Below are positions 1-7,610 of a stretch of DNA of 55,247 bases, in pieces. A program made the position numbers and the translations under genes. The stretch comes from an archaeon (GTDB taxonomy: Archaea; Nanobdellota; Nanobdellia; Pacearchaeales; UBA284): NCBI GenBank assembly GCA_030612665.1, contig JAUWNL010000003.1, forward strand, positions 1 to 55,247. Direction: 5' to 3'. The notes beneath the pieces were generated by a model. It ran no database searches. It saw nothing but the letters and a program-made list of their open reading frames with translations, and was not told where the DNA came from. The stretch's first letter is position 1; each line of letters opens with the position of its first letter.

Positions 1-121
1 TTTGATCTTTGATAAATGGAATGACAACTGTCCAAATAATTGCTGCTGCTGCAATCACTATAACAATCAACATAACTGTAGCAATCAAGGGCGCGATTCC
101 TTTCTTGTTTTCTATTTTCAT
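1..121 (-). CDS. Pilin-like protein with class III signal peptide, partial
   Basis: The first 40 codons of a gene that runs off the left edge. It is not in the ORF track because it has no stop inside the window. It starts MKIENKKG followed by IAPLIATVMLIVIVIAAAAI, the archaeal prepilin layout: short basic leader, glycine, then a hydrophobic helix. Prepilin peptidase would cut after KKG. The next gene on the same strand has nearly the same N-terminus (KKGISPIIATVLLIVIAIAL), so the two look like paralogues in one run. A GAGGTAA stretch precedes the start and may be a ribosome binding site. The mature part and function cannot be seen. Confidence 0.75.
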   Translation of the reverse strand, partial: MKIENKKGIAPLIATVMLIVIVIAAAAIIWTVVIPFIKDQ

Positions 122-166
122 TTATTTTTTTACCTCTTTTACTCTTTTATTTTATTATTATTTTGA

Positions 167-637
167 TTATGATGGTGAGGGACATGAAACAACAATTACT
201 TTGTTTTCACAAATATATTCTTCCTGAGCTCCTCCTTCAGTTATGCCAAGCAAGATTGGAATAATTTTTATTCTATCTGGAGCCCAACATGTTGTAATTG
301 ATATTGGGTTAGGGTAAGTTTCTCCAGAACGTAAATCAATAGTCACATCCTGTAATTTTGTTGTTCCTGTATTTGTTATTTCAAATATTTGTATTTTATG
401 AACATGAACATTTCCATTATTTTCTATTTGTAGTTGTGTTCCAATAAAATTTATTTCTAGTTGAATATTAGGACAGGCATTTTCAATTGGAACTCCAAAT
501 TTTTCGATTCTCTCACCTTGAAAACTTCTAACCCATAAAAAGATAATTAAGAATAAAGCAATAGCAATGACAATGAGCAATACTGTTGCTATAATCGGTG
601 AAATACCTTTTTTATTCTTCATTTCCATAATACTCAT
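167..637 (-). CDS. Archaeal type IV pilin-like protein
   Basis: A 156-residue protein with class III signal peptide MKNKKG followed by ISPIIATVLLIVIAIAL, then a beta-rich extracellular domain with few cysteines. This is the layout of archaeal pilins of the DUF1628/Arch_pilin type, which assemble into surface filaments or stay anchored by the N-terminal helix. Three in-frame ATGs lie within 15 bases. A TATA-like TTTAAATA at about 652-660 would suit a leaderless start at the second ATG (about 628). It heads a run of four prepilin-like genes. No assembly ATPase or prepilin peptidase is in the window, so filament formation is inferred. Confidence 0.75.
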   Translation of the reverse strand: MSIMEMKNKKGISPIIATVLLIVIAIALFLIIFLWVRSFQGERIEKFGVPIENACPNIQLEINFIGTQLQIENNGNVHVHKIQIFEITNTGTTKLQDVTIDLRSGETYPNPISITTCWAPDRIKIIPILLGITEGGAQEEYICENKVIVVSCPSPS

Positions 638-684
638 AAATATCTAATCTAATTTAAATAGATTTCTATGTGGTTGGAACTGTC

Positions 685-1161
685 TCACTTTGTTCCACTA
701 AACTCACACCCCACTATTTCCTGAACAATCTTGGCTTCAGGACAAAATTTAGTATAATGTTCTTCATAGTCAAATTTAAATGGAATCACTTCAATTTTTA
801 CTACATCAGCTTCATAAGAAATTGTTTTAGATTTTTCTTCATTAATTTCTAATTCTCCAGACTCTGGAACATCTTCCTCACAAATCACCCAACCATCTTT
901 ATCATATAATTTTACTTTTGCAGAACAAGTAAACCTGCCAGTATTTTTTATTGTGATTGTCATTTTATCGTCTTGACAACTATAATCTATAATAGCCACA
1001 CTAATTCCATCACAAGGCTCTTCTGGAAGAGGAGCTTCAGCATAAAATTTGAGATAAGCATAAACCCCTCCAGCCATTGCAAGCGCAAGCGTAATTAACA
1101 AGACATATGATATTAATTCACTAATCCCTTTTTTGTTTTTCATTCCCAGCTTTATTTTCAT
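685..1161 (-). CDS. Pilin-like secreted protein
   Basis: A 158-residue protein. A short basic leader ending NKKG is followed by ISELISYVLLITLALAMAGGVYAY, a class III signal peptide with a glutamate at mature position 3. The rest is an acidic domain with five cysteines and a beta-sandwich look (phrases such as MTITIKNTGRF). Its ATG overlaps the stop of the upstream pilin-like gene by four bases (ATGA), so the two are probably translated together. That overlap favours the long start over the internal ATG 18 bases later. The family is judged from the N-terminus only. Confidence 0.7.
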   Translation of the reverse strand: MKIKLGMKNKKGISELISYVLLITLALAMAGGVYAYLKFYAEAPLPEEPCDGISVAIIDYSCQDDKMTITIKNTGRFTCSAKVKLYDKDGWVICEEDVPESGELEINEEKSKTISYEADVVKIEVIPFKFDYEEHYTKFCPEAKIVQEIVGCEFSGTK

Positions 1162-1532
1162 TTTTCACATACATAAAATTCATTTTCTTTTTCTCGCGTC
1201 ATCCTAAAACTAAAAGTTTGATAATCTCCAGATGTATTATAATTATATTCAATTTCAACATCATATTCATCTTCAAATTTTCCTGTTAAACTTTTTAATT
1301 CATCAATAAATGTTTGGCTAAGAGGATTTGGTTGTTCTGTCTCTGTTATAAATTCTTTATGAAGTTGTTGAGCTTCATAATAATAATTTTCGCACACAAG
1401 ATTAAATTGTTCAAGCGCAGTATTTTTTGTTTCAGATGTATTGAACAAAACTGTAGCACTCAACAATAAAGCTCCTATGACCACAGCCATGATAAGGAAA
1501 AACTGTCCTTTTTTACCTCTTTTTCTTTTCAT
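1158..1532 (-). CDS. Pilin-like small secreted protein
   Basis: A 124-residue protein starting KRKRGKKG then QFFLIMAVVIGALLLSATVLF, a typical archaeal prepilin signal in which cleavage after KKG leaves Q at mature position 1. The rest is a polar domain with two cysteines. It is the first gene of a unit that continues with an ATGA overlap into the next pilin-like gene. Its start lies only about 25 bases from the 3' end of the SRP RNA gene on the same strand, so transcripts may read through. Function beyond a filament or surface subunit is unknown. Confidence 0.65.
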   Translation of the reverse strand: MKRKRGKKGQFFLIMAVVIGALLLSATVLFNTSETKNTALEQFNLVCENYYYEAQQLHKEFITETEQPNPLSQTFIDELKSLTGKFEDEYDVEIEYNYNTSGDYQTFSFRMTREKENEFYVCEK

Positions 1533-1557
1533 CTTTTACTTTATTCTTATTTTAAGT

Positions 1558-1818
1558 GAGCAGGCCCAGAAATTGCTTAATACCAAACTAAGAAGTTTAC
1601 CCAACTTCTTCTTGATTTTGCAACCCCACAAGCATCTAAACTCTAATTTAGGGCTGCTTCCTTCCGGAACTGACCCGCTTCCTTAAAGCAAGATCAAGCA
1701 GGACAAAATTTCATTGTTGAAATCAGGACTTTTTAGTTAATATATCACTCATCCTGTCAGGTCTGCCATAAAGCCCGTTTGCAAATGGCGCAGGGCTAAC
1801 ACGCCAACCCGCCTGCTC
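1558..1818 (-). ncRNA. ffs: Signal recognition particle (7S) RNA
   Basis: On the minus strand this stretch carries the helix 8 signature GGTCAGTTCCGGAAGGAAGC, almost identical to the SRP54-binding hairpin with its GGAA tetraloop. The 5' end GAGCAGGC pairs with the 3' end GCCTGCTC to close the long rod, which fixes a length of about 261 nt. The 5' part holds TGTTAGCCC, matching the UGUNR turn of the Alu domain. The RNA scaffolds SRP54 and SRP19 and docks signal-bearing ribosomes to the Sec translocon. This explains a 418-base gap with no protein gene. End points could be off by a few bases. Confidence 0.93.
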
Positions 1819-1911
1819 GAATAAATCAAGAAATAGTGTTTTTTAAAGCTTGTTATTTGCTTATTTAGAATTTTAAGAAATTATTACTTAACAAAAATTT
1901 ATAATATAAAA

Positions 1912-1926
1912 AGAAAGATTTATAAG
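1912..1926 (+). promoter_or_regulatory. TATA/BRE promoter element
   Basis: GAAAGATTTATAAG combines a purine-rich BRE-like stretch with a TATA box about 30 bases before the ATG at 1950. This spacing suggests leaderless transcription of the hypothetical gene. It was read by eye. Confidence 0.5.
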
Positions 1927-1949
1927 TATCAATAGAAAAAGTTGTTAAT

Positions 1950-2684
1950 ATGACAAAAATAATAAAATATATAGTAGGATTCCCATTAAATATAAAACCC
2001 CGATCAAGAATATTTGAAAATTTTAAGAAAATCTATCAATTTAAAAAAGAGAAGGTTGATGTTTGGGCATATAGCGGCCCCTTCACAAGAGAAGATTTTG
2101 ATGCATTACACAGTATATTAACCTCTGAACAATATTTTAATTTAAAAAATATTACTCTAAGGAACAGGTCAAAGATATTGTCTTTAGTAAAAGAGAGTAT
2201 ATTCGGTAATCTTCAATTAACTAACAAATACCACAAAGAACAACTAAAAAGTCTGCCAGAAACTTCTGAAAATTTCTTGCCAACATTGGAAGAATTACTT
2301 GATCATAAAGACTCCCCTTTATGTTGGGATGATGCTCAAAGATACTTATTAGAACAAGCTAAAAAAAGTGGGTTGCATGTTCCAATTTCATTTTCTTATT
2401 ATTATGAAAATATGTTTGAAGATTTGACATATAATAAAAAAGTTTTAGTATTTATAAATAATATTTTAGAGGGAAAAGTTACTTTAAGAAAAACAGGTCA
2501 ATATAATGATCCAAGAGCAGGATATTTTGAAGAAGGAAAAATAAAAATTAATGTTTTAGGACAAGAAAAAAGAGCAGATTGGAATTCATGGCAAGGTAAT
2601 TCTTTAAGATGGATAGTTGATCCTAAAATAAGAAAGGGAATTCTAAAGGAAAAAGAAGAAGGAATTATATTCATAAGATTATGA
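1950..2684 (+). CDS. Hypothetical protein
   Basis: I do not recognise this 244-residue protein. It looks soluble, with no signal peptide or membrane helix, and is rich in charged and aromatic residues. The C-terminal part has a beta-rich stretch with Trp and Asn (ADWNSWQGNSLRW). The start fits a TATA box about 30 bases upstream. It is transcribed away from the SRP RNA gene and converges with the next minus-strand gene. It is likely a real gene because it is long, uninterrupted and has a promoter, but no function can be given. Confidence 0.6.
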   Translation: MTKIIKYIVGFPLNIKPRSRIFENFKKIYQFKKEKVDVWAYSGPFTREDFDALHSILTSEQYFNLKNITLRNRSKILSLVKESIFGNLQLTNKYHKEQLKSLPETSENFLPTLEELLDHKDSPLCWDDAQRYLLEQAKKSGLHVPISFSYYYENMFEDLTYNKKVLVFINNILEGKVTLRKTGQYNDPRAGYFEEGKIKINVLGQEKRADWNSWQGNSLRWIVDPKIRKGILKEKEEGIIFIRL

Positions 2685-2757
2685 AAATATTCTTGAAACT
2701 ATTATTAGATAATTTTTTTACTAAATCCATCAATCAATATTTTCACAGAACTCTTTT

Positions 2758-3474
2758 TCACCATGTTGCATGATCAATTCTTATATTAAATTCTACAAGC
2801 TCATCATTGACTAGAACTGGACAAGCATATTCATTATCAAAACTATTACAATATTCTTTATTTTCATTTATAGGATCTTCAACAAGAACACTATATTGTC
2901 CATTTGGCAAACCTATTTCATAATATCCCTCTTGATTTGATATGACAGTTACAATTGGTTCTTGTTTTATAATTTTACATTCAAATGGATTTTCAAGTTT
3001 TTCACAAAAAGTATATCTAATTAATTTATTATCTTTTTCAGGACAGGACATATACCATCCTTCACTCCTAGAACCAATTAACTCACAGGTTATTTCGCAA
3101 TCACAGCTTTCACCAGATATTTCTTCACTGTCTTCATACCAAACAGATGTTCCAAGATAATACCCTTCTTTAATATCATCTTTACCTATTAATTCATAAA
3201 TTTTTACTGTAGTTGAAAGTTTATTTATTAAACATTCGAGGCCTGCTGGAGGCATACAATTTCCTTGATATAAGGTAACATGTCCTTTGATTCCTTTTTC
3301 TATCTGTGTACTTTTACAATCTTCTGGACAGTTTTCATAATTTTCTCCTTCCTCGCAAACATGGTCTCCACAATAAGGCTCTTTTTCTTCTTTAACCACA
3401 AAGAGAAAGAGTATTGCTATTACGAATAAAAAAATTATCAAAGAAGTAATAAGAATAACTTTATAATTTCCCAT
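2758..3474 (-). CDS. Membrane-anchored protein with Cys-rich motif and carboxypeptidase-regulatory-like domain
   Basis: A 238-residue protein with one N-terminal membrane helix (about residues 5-27) and the rest probably outside the cell. Directly after the helix lies CGDHVCEEGENYENCPEDC, a calcium- or disulfide-type motif that recurs in the surface protein at 47254-49050. A beta-domain follows; its last part (NQEGYYEIGLPNGQYSVLVED) resembles carboxypeptidase regulatory-like or transthyretin-like Ig folds of surface proteins. About sixteen cysteines suggest disulfides. It is a monocistronic gene or the end of a small unit. A surface-exposed role is inferred; no enzymatic motif is seen. Confidence 0.65.
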   Translation of the reverse strand: MGNYKVILITSLIIFLFVIAILFLFVVKEEKEPYCGDHVCEEGENYENCPEDCKSTQIEKGIKGHVTLYQGNCMPPAGLECLINKLSTTVKIYELIGKDDIKEGYYLGTSVWYEDSEEISGESCDCEITCELIGSRSEGWYMSCPEKDNKLIRYTFCEKLENPFECKIIKQEPIVTVISNQEGYYEIGLPNGQYSVLVEDPINENKEYCNSFDNEYACPVLVNDELVEFNIRIDHATW

Positions 3475-3496
3475 ATTTTTTTGAGTTGTCTTGTAT

Positions 3497-3673
3497 TTAA
3501 TTAAGTTTCCCTTCCAATCTTTTTATCTTCATAATCCAATCTCTATCTTCTGGCCTTTTTATTACTTTTGCTTCTTTATTCTTTATTTCTATCACAAAGG
3601 TCCTATAATACGATTTATTATTATCAAAGAATTCAAAAGTTATTTTATAATGTTCGCTCTTTTCTTCACTCAT
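3497..3673 (-). CDS. Small hypothetical protein (58 aa)
   Basis: Not listed in the ORF track. An ATG at 3673 opens 58 codons ending at TAA (3497-3499). The product starts MSEEKSEHYKITFEFFDNN and is charged, with an alternating beta-like first half (SYYRTFVIEIKNKEAKVI) and a short basic C-terminal helix. It contains no cysteine and no membrane segment. It reads in the same direction as the genes around it, and the plus-strand ORF over it is a Phe-rich shadow. Composition is protein-like, but there is no family match I can name, so it is a likely but unproven gene. Confidence 0.5.
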   Translation of the reverse strand: MSEEKSEHYKITFEFFDNNKSYYRTFVIEIKNKEAKVIKRPEDRDWIMKIKRLEGKLN

Positions 3674-3718
3674 TTTTCTATCTGTCTATCTGTTTTATTT
3701 TTATTTTTATTTTCAAAG

Positions 3719-3729
3719 TGCGGGAGACA
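3719..3729. repeat. 11-bp copy of the tRNA-Leu 3' end
   Basis: TGCGGGAGACA here is identical to 4545-4555, which is the 3' end of the tRNA-Leu gene (acceptor strand plus four more bases). The toxin-antitoxin pair lies between the two copies. It could be an old attachment-site remnant or chance. Confidence 0.35.
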
Positions 3730-3740
3730 CGCAGAAAATT

Positions 3741-3761
3741 ATCTTAGCATATCGCTAAGAT
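3741..3761 (-). terminator. Hairpin downstream of the toxin gene
   Basis: ATCTTAGC and GCTAAGAT form a perfect 8-bp inverted repeat with a 5-base loop, about 65 bases after the MazF-like stop codon. T-rich sequence follows on the plus side and a short AATTTTC on the minus side. A terminator or transcript-end stabiliser is plausible; direction is uncertain. Confidence 0.35.
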
Positions 3762-3826
3762 TTAGCTTTTTTAATCTTTTTAATTTTATCATTCTAATGA
3801 GTCCTAATATTTATAATTTTTCTTTT

Positions 3827-4186
3827 TTAATTTAAATCTAAACTTATTTTAATTGCTAAATCTACTTTCTTCAAAATATAAGGATCCAAAGAACCAATTT
3901 TTTTTATCAATCTTGTTCTATCAATTGTTCTGATTTGGTTTAATAGAATAGTTGAATCTTTGTTTAATTTAGAATCTTTCTTAAGAATAAAAACATTTGT
4001 AGGAAACTCCTTTTCATAAACTTTTGAGGTAATTGCAGCAACTATTGTTATTGGAGAATGTTTATTAGATATATCATTTTGAATTATTAATACAGGCCTA
4101 ATCCCCCCCTGTTCACTTCCTTTTATTGGTTCTAAATTTGCAAGAAAAATTTCTCCTCTTTTTGGAATCATATTTACCATTCCCAT
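3827..4186 (-). CDS. MazF/PemK-family toxin (mRNA interferase)
   Basis: A 119-residue SH3-like barrel protein. The N-terminus IPKRGEIFLANLEPIKGSEQ and the following IRPVLIIQND match the conserved MazF/PemK start, including the RG that precedes the active site. The middle has ITIVAAITSK and the C-terminal part has STILLNQIRTIDRTRL, both typical of the family. Such toxins cut RNA at short motifs and are held in check by a co-encoded antitoxin. The antitoxin gene lies upstream and overlaps by 13 bases. MIPKRG (start near 4171) is an equally good start and would remove the overlap. The target sequence cannot be read from this. Confidence 0.88.
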   Translation of the reverse strand: MGMVNMIPKRGEIFLANLEPIKGSEQGGIRPVLIIQNDISNKHSPITIVAAITSKVYEKEFPTNVFILKKDSKLNKDSTILLNQIRTIDRTRLIKKIGSLDPYILKKVDLAIKISLDLN

Positions 4187-4404
4187 TCATCTAAATTTTC
4201 TATTGCTTCAAACTCTTTTGCAATCTTTAAATTTTCTTTTGCCATCTCTTTACAACCTTCTATTAAAAGTTGCTTTTGTTCTCTCCTATTTTTTTCAGCA
4301 ATTTTCATTAGATCTAAAATTACTTCTTCATAAGTTTCTTTATTAGTCTTCATTTTATCTAAAGCATTCTTAACATTTTCATTAAGCTGTATGGTGGTTA
4401 TCAT
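4174..4404 (-). CDS. Putative antitoxin partner of the MazF-like toxin
   Basis: A 76-residue protein whose N-terminus MITTIQLNENVKNALDKMK looks like a ribbon-helix-helix DNA-binding half, followed by a long charged helix and an acidic tail (EAIENLDEWEW) suited to wrapping the toxin. It is the first gene of the pair. Directly before its start lies a perfect 10-bp inverted repeat, the expected place for self-repression. The tail sequence overlaps the toxin start. Family assignment rests on size, position and N-terminus. Confidence 0.75.
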   Translation of the reverse strand: MITTIQLNENVKNALDKMKTNKETYEEVILDLMKIAEKNRREQKQLLIEGCKEMAKENLKIAKEFEAIENLDEWEW

Positions 4405-4406
4405 TT

Positions 4407-4427
4407 AACTATAGAATTTCTATAGTT
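4407..4427. promoter_or_regulatory. Palindromic operator of the toxin-antitoxin pair
   Basis: Two perfect 10-base arms, AACTATAGAA and TTCTATAGTT, are separated by one base. The site lies between the antitoxin ATG (4404) and a minus-strand TATA-like TATTTATAAAC just upstream. Its place over the transcription start fits binding by the antitoxin to repress its own promoter. Confidence 0.65.
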
Positions 4428-4544
4428 TATAAATATTTTGTTTTTAAGTCTTAAGGGTTTATTTTCATGGTTTTATTATTGTTCTTATATTTTTATACGC
4501 CCTATGGAGGGTGTACATCCCATGAAAATGCTAGAAAGATAGTA

Positions 4545-4628
4545 TGCGGGAGACAGGGTTCGAACCTGCGTAGGCACTAAGCCACAGGATCTTAAGTCCT
4601 GTTCGTTTGACCACTCCGACACTCCCGC
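4545..4628 (-). tRNA. tRNA-Leu (UAA)
   Basis: An 84-nt tRNA with acceptor strands GCGGGAG and CTCCCGC, a T loop TTCGAAC, and an anticodon loop CTTAAGA giving UAA. The long variable arm (GGCTTAGTGCC) is the class II form expected for leucine. No intron is present and CCA is not encoded. Confidence 0.96.
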
Positions 4629-4671
4629 ATACGAGAAAAAGAGAAAAGAAAGTATAAAAATTTAACTCTTG

Positions 4672-6090
4672 CTAACCCTTAACAACGCCAATTGGCTTTA
4701 ATCTAACAACAAGATTTCCGATTCCTGCTTCATGACTAACTCTAACAACTTCTTCTATGTCTTTGTAAACCTGGGGAGCTTCTTCTGCAAGTCCTCTCCA
4801 ACTCCCAGTCTCAATATCAATTCCTTTTTTTTCTAATTCCTGCTTTATTTTTTCTCCACTGATAGTTTTTCTTGCCCGAGTTCTTGACATTAATCTTCCT
4901 GCACCGTGTGCAGTGCTGCTAAATGATACTTCTTCTGCTTTTTTTGTTCCTATTAAGACATAAGATGCAGTCCCCATATTTCCTGGAATAAGAACAGGCT
5001 GGCCAACTTTTCTATAATCACTTGGAACTTCTGGATGGCCAGGGCCAAAAGAACGAGTTGCTCCTTTTCTCATAATTAAAACCTGTTTTTCTTTTCCGTC
5101 AATAATATGTTTTTCAAATTTAGCAATATTATGACAAATGTCATAAACAACATCTATTTTTAGGTTAGGAAAATAATGTTTTAGATCCTGTCTAACCCAA
5201 TGAGTTATAAGCTGTTTATTTGCAAAAGCAAAATTAGCAGCAGCGGCCATAGCTGACAGATATTTCTTTCCAAGCTCACTTTTTATTGGAGCATTTACTA
5301 ATTCTCTGTCTTGTTTTGGCCATCCATATTTATTCTCCATTTCTTTAATATAATCACTTGCTACCTGATGCCCTAACCCTCTTGAGCCACAGTGAATCAT
5401 AATTGTAATTTGTCCTTTTTCTAAACCAAAAATTTTAGCAATTTTTTCATCAAAAATTTCATCGACAACCTGAATTTCTAAAAAATGATTTCCAGCCCCA
5501 AGGCTTCCTAATTGAGATTTGCCTCTTGATTTTGCTCTTTCTGAAACTGCAGAAGAATCTGCTCCCTTAATACAACCTTGTTCTTCTGTATGAAGATAAT
5601 CTTGGTTAATACCATAACCTTTTTTAACAGCCCATTGAGCTCCTTCTTTTAAAACATCATTTAGTTCTTGTTTACTAAGTTTTAATTTGCTTCCTTTTCC
5701 TACTCCTGAAGGAATTGTTCTAAACAAAGAATGAATAATTTCTTTTTTGCCTTTTTTTTCTATATCTTCAAGTTTTAAATTTGTTTTTAGTAAACGAACA
5801 GAGCAATTAATGTCATAGCCAATTTCGCCTGGAGAAATTACTCCCTTATTTATATCAAATGCAGAAACTCCCCCTATACATGCCCCATATCCTTGGTGAG
5901 CGTCCGCGCATACTACTATATTTTTCAAAACTCCTGGCAAAGAAGCCATATTCATAGACTGTTTAATTGTATCATCTTGTTTTATCTTTTCTAGTAATTT
6001 TTTAGATGCAAAAATTATAACTGGAACTTTCATATCCCCAAATTTTTCTATTTTCCAAGTTACATCATTTATTTTTTTAATTTCAACCAT
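4672..6090 (-). CDS. rtcB: tRNA-splicing ligase RtcB
   Basis: RtcB joins tRNA exon halves carrying 2',3'-cyclic phosphate and 5'-OH ends, using GTP and Mn2+ through a guanylyl-histidine intermediate. Metal-site motifs are clear: CADAHQGYG, GYDINCSVRLL with its conserved Cys, SLGAGNHFLEIQ, HCGSRGLGHQ, and near the end STAHGAGRLMSR, which carries the nucleotide-accepting His. The length of about 472 residues is normal for archaea and no intein interrupts it. I start at MVEIKKINDVTWKIEKFG because the longer ORF would overlap archease and adds an unlikely leader. Archease, its activator, lies 16 bases upstream in the same unit. Confidence 0.95.
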   Translation of the reverse strand: MVEIKKINDVTWKIEKFGDMKVPVIIFASKKLLEKIKQDDTIKQSMNMASLPGVLKNIVVCADAHQGYGACIGGVSAFDINKGVISPGEIGYDINCSVRLLKTNLKLEDIEKKGKKEIIHSLFRTIPSGVGKGSKLKLSKQELNDVLKEGAQWAVKKGYGINQDYLHTEEQGCIKGADSSAVSERAKSRGKSQLGSLGAGNHFLEIQVVDEIFDEKIAKIFGLEKGQITIMIHCGSRGLGHQVASDYIKEMENKYGWPKQDRELVNAPIKSELGKKYLSAMAAAANFAFANKQLITHWVRQDLKHYFPNLKIDVVYDICHNIAKFEKHIIDGKEKQVLIMRKGATRSFGPGHPEVPSDYRKVGQPVLIPGNMGTASYVLIGTKKAEEVSFSSTAHGAGRLMSRTRARKTISGEKIKQELEKKGIDIETGSWRGLAEEAPQVYKDIEEVVRVSHEAGIGNLVVRLKPIGVVKG

Positions 6091-6106
6091 TTTTTCTTTT
6101 CTTAAT

Positions 6107-6526
6107 TTAAACATCCACAACAACTTGGCATATAAATTTATCTTTTTGTTTTTTCACAAACATTTCATTATATGTTATAGCTTTAACATCTAGTTCAGTT
6201 TTATAATTTTTAGCATTGTCTCCTAAAGCTTCCACGTTTAACTCATAATCTCCATTTTTCTTATTTATTTTTAGATTTTTAATTTTTCCAAGCAAAAAAT
6301 CTTTAGAATCTAATAAAAAAATAAATTCTTCTAAAAAATTATAAAGCAAATTCTCTAAATCTTTTCCCTTAATTTTTATTTGTTTTTTAATTAAGGGTTT
6401 TATTTTCTCTTTGCACATAATATTGATAAGCGCATAACTTGCATTTTCAAAAGCTTTTTCTAATGTTTTGCCGAATGCCTGAAACTTAACATCAGCAGTA
6501 TGTTCTAAAAATTTATATTTTCTCAT
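6107..6526 (-). CDS. Archease, RtcB cofactor
   Basis: Archease speeds up RtcB guanylylation and helps multiple-turnover ligation. The start MRKYKFLEHTADVKFQAFGK is the family signature, with the metal-binding Asp in HTADV. The protein ends FICQVVVDV, where a terminal Asp near the C-terminus also helps bind metal. The length of about 139 residues is typical. The longer ORF start (6601) would run into the previous gene, so the internal ATG is chosen. Direct linkage to rtcB is a common and functional arrangement. Confidence 0.93.
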   Translation of the reverse strand: MRKYKFLEHTADVKFQAFGKTLEKAFENASYALINIMCKEKIKPLIKKQIKIKGKDLENLLYNFLEEFIFLLDSKDFLLGKIKNLKINKKNGDYELNVEALGDNAKNYKTELDVKAITYNEMFVKKQKDKFICQVVVDV

Positions 6527-6533
6527 TTTATTT

Positions 6534-6935
6534 CTATTCCCAGATATATAATGTAAATTTTTTATAATTTTCAGATGATGCAATAATGATTGAAGAAGCA
6601 AAAATTTCTTTGTTTAATGGTTTTTCCATTCCTCCCTCACAACTCTTTGGAGTTACGAGATCCTCAATTGAGAATGCATAATCATAATCTAGAATTATAT
6701 TTCCACAATCTAAGTCATCACAATTTAGATTTAAGATTTCTTGTCTGATTACATTATCTTTTTCTATCTTTAAGACAAGATCATTTGCCCTTTGTTGCAT
6801 GTTTGTTTCCTTTACTTCTGCTTTATTCATTATAATCATTACAAACCCAATAAGTATGATTATGGCCATGCAAGCTTCTACAACACGAAGCCATCCTCTT
6901 TTATTTTTGCTTTTACCAAACACGTAAGATAACAT
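6534..6935 (-). CDS. Prepilin-like protein
   Basis: A 133-residue protein with a basic leader NKRG followed by WLRVVEACMAIIILIGFVMIIM, a class III signal peptide with glutamate near mature position 6. This resembles the pilin Glu5 that neutralises the neighbouring subunit's N-terminus during assembly. The remainder is a small domain with four cysteines (CDDLDC close together). Its start overlaps the stop of the upstream pilin-like gene by 23 bases, and archease follows 7 bases downstream, so a surface-filament unit appears to run into the RtcB unit. Confidence 0.6.
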   Translation of the reverse strand: MLSYVFGKSKNKRGWLRVVEACMAIIILIGFVMIIMNKAEVKETNMQQRANDLVLKIEKDNVIRQEILNLNCDDLDCGNIILDYDYAFSIEDLVTPKSCEGGMEKPLNKEIFASSIIIASSENYKKFTLYIWE

Positions 6936-7446
6936 TTTCTGTTGTTATTCCACCATTTTTTAATAATTTAATTTCAATTTCCTTTGCATTTATTGAGACT
7001 TGTTCTGGAGGTTTTTCACTATTTGTCGTAGGTTTTTCATCAATAATTATTTGAAAATCCTTCTCTGAGTCAAATGTATCAATAGCATCATAATCATAAA
7101 TATTTATTTTCATTGGAAAAGTGTAATGTTCCTCACTAAATTCACATTCAGATACTATATTTGCCATATCCGTCTCATTCGTATAAACTTTATAATAAAG
7201 TAATTCTTCTTTAACAATTACCTTGCCACTATAACAACCCATACTTGTTTTAGTATAAAATACTAAATTATATTGCGATTTTGTACGTTCTTTAAATTCT
7301 TCTTCAAGAGCATTGAGTTGAACTTGAGAAGGTTCTTCTGAAATAAAAGTTGGTCTTGCTAAAATCATCACCATCACAATCCCCGCTAAAAAAATTACAA
7401 TTGAGAGAATTGCTTCAATATGGGTTATGCCTCTTTTATTCCTCAT
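6913..7446 (-). CDS. Prepilin-like protein
   Basis: A 177-residue protein starting MRNKRG then ITHIEAILSIVIFLAGIVMVMIL. Cleavage after KRG would place Glu at mature position 5, exactly as in type IV pilins and pseudopilins. The mature domain (about 150 residues) is beta-rich with two cysteines. It heads the unit formed with the overlapping gene at 6534-6935. Different subunits with the same signal suggest minor pilins of one filament. Assembly machinery is not in the window. Confidence 0.65.
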   Translation of the reverse strand: MRNKRGITHIEAILSIVIFLAGIVMVMILARPTFISEEPSQVQLNALEEEFKERTKSQYNLVFYTKTSMGCYSGKVIVKEELLYYKVYTNETDMANIVSECEFSEEHYTFPMKINIYDYDAIDTFDSEKDFQIIIDEKPTTNSEKPPEQVSINAKEIEIKLLKNGGITTENVILRVW

Positions 7447-7576
7447 GTTTTTAATATGATTTTTATTCTTTTAATGTTTTTGTTTTCTCTTTCTAGTTTC
7501 TTTTCATCTTTAAAAAAGCTTTTAAACCTTAAAAATTTAATGAATTGATTTTTAAAGGTTCTTAAAAATTTAACAG

Positions 7577-7590
7577 AAATTTTTATAAAC
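7577..7590 (+). promoter_or_regulatory. TATA/BRE promoter element
   Basis: GAAATTTTTATAAAC ends about 20-25 bases before the signal peptidase ATG at 7611 and fits an archaeal BRE/TATA pair driving a nearly leaderless transcript. Confidence 0.5.
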
Positions 7591-7610
7591 TTTTAAAACT
7601 TACTGGGTTT

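Noticed and set aside
9-227. Plus-strand ORF at the left edge
   Set aside because: It lies opposite the pilin-like reading frame, which has a clear class III signal peptide; the plus ORF is its shadow.
3491-3835. 114-residue plus-strand ORF
   Set aside because: Very Phe/Ile/Ser-rich, lacking a promoter, opposite a more protein-like 58-codon minus ORF.
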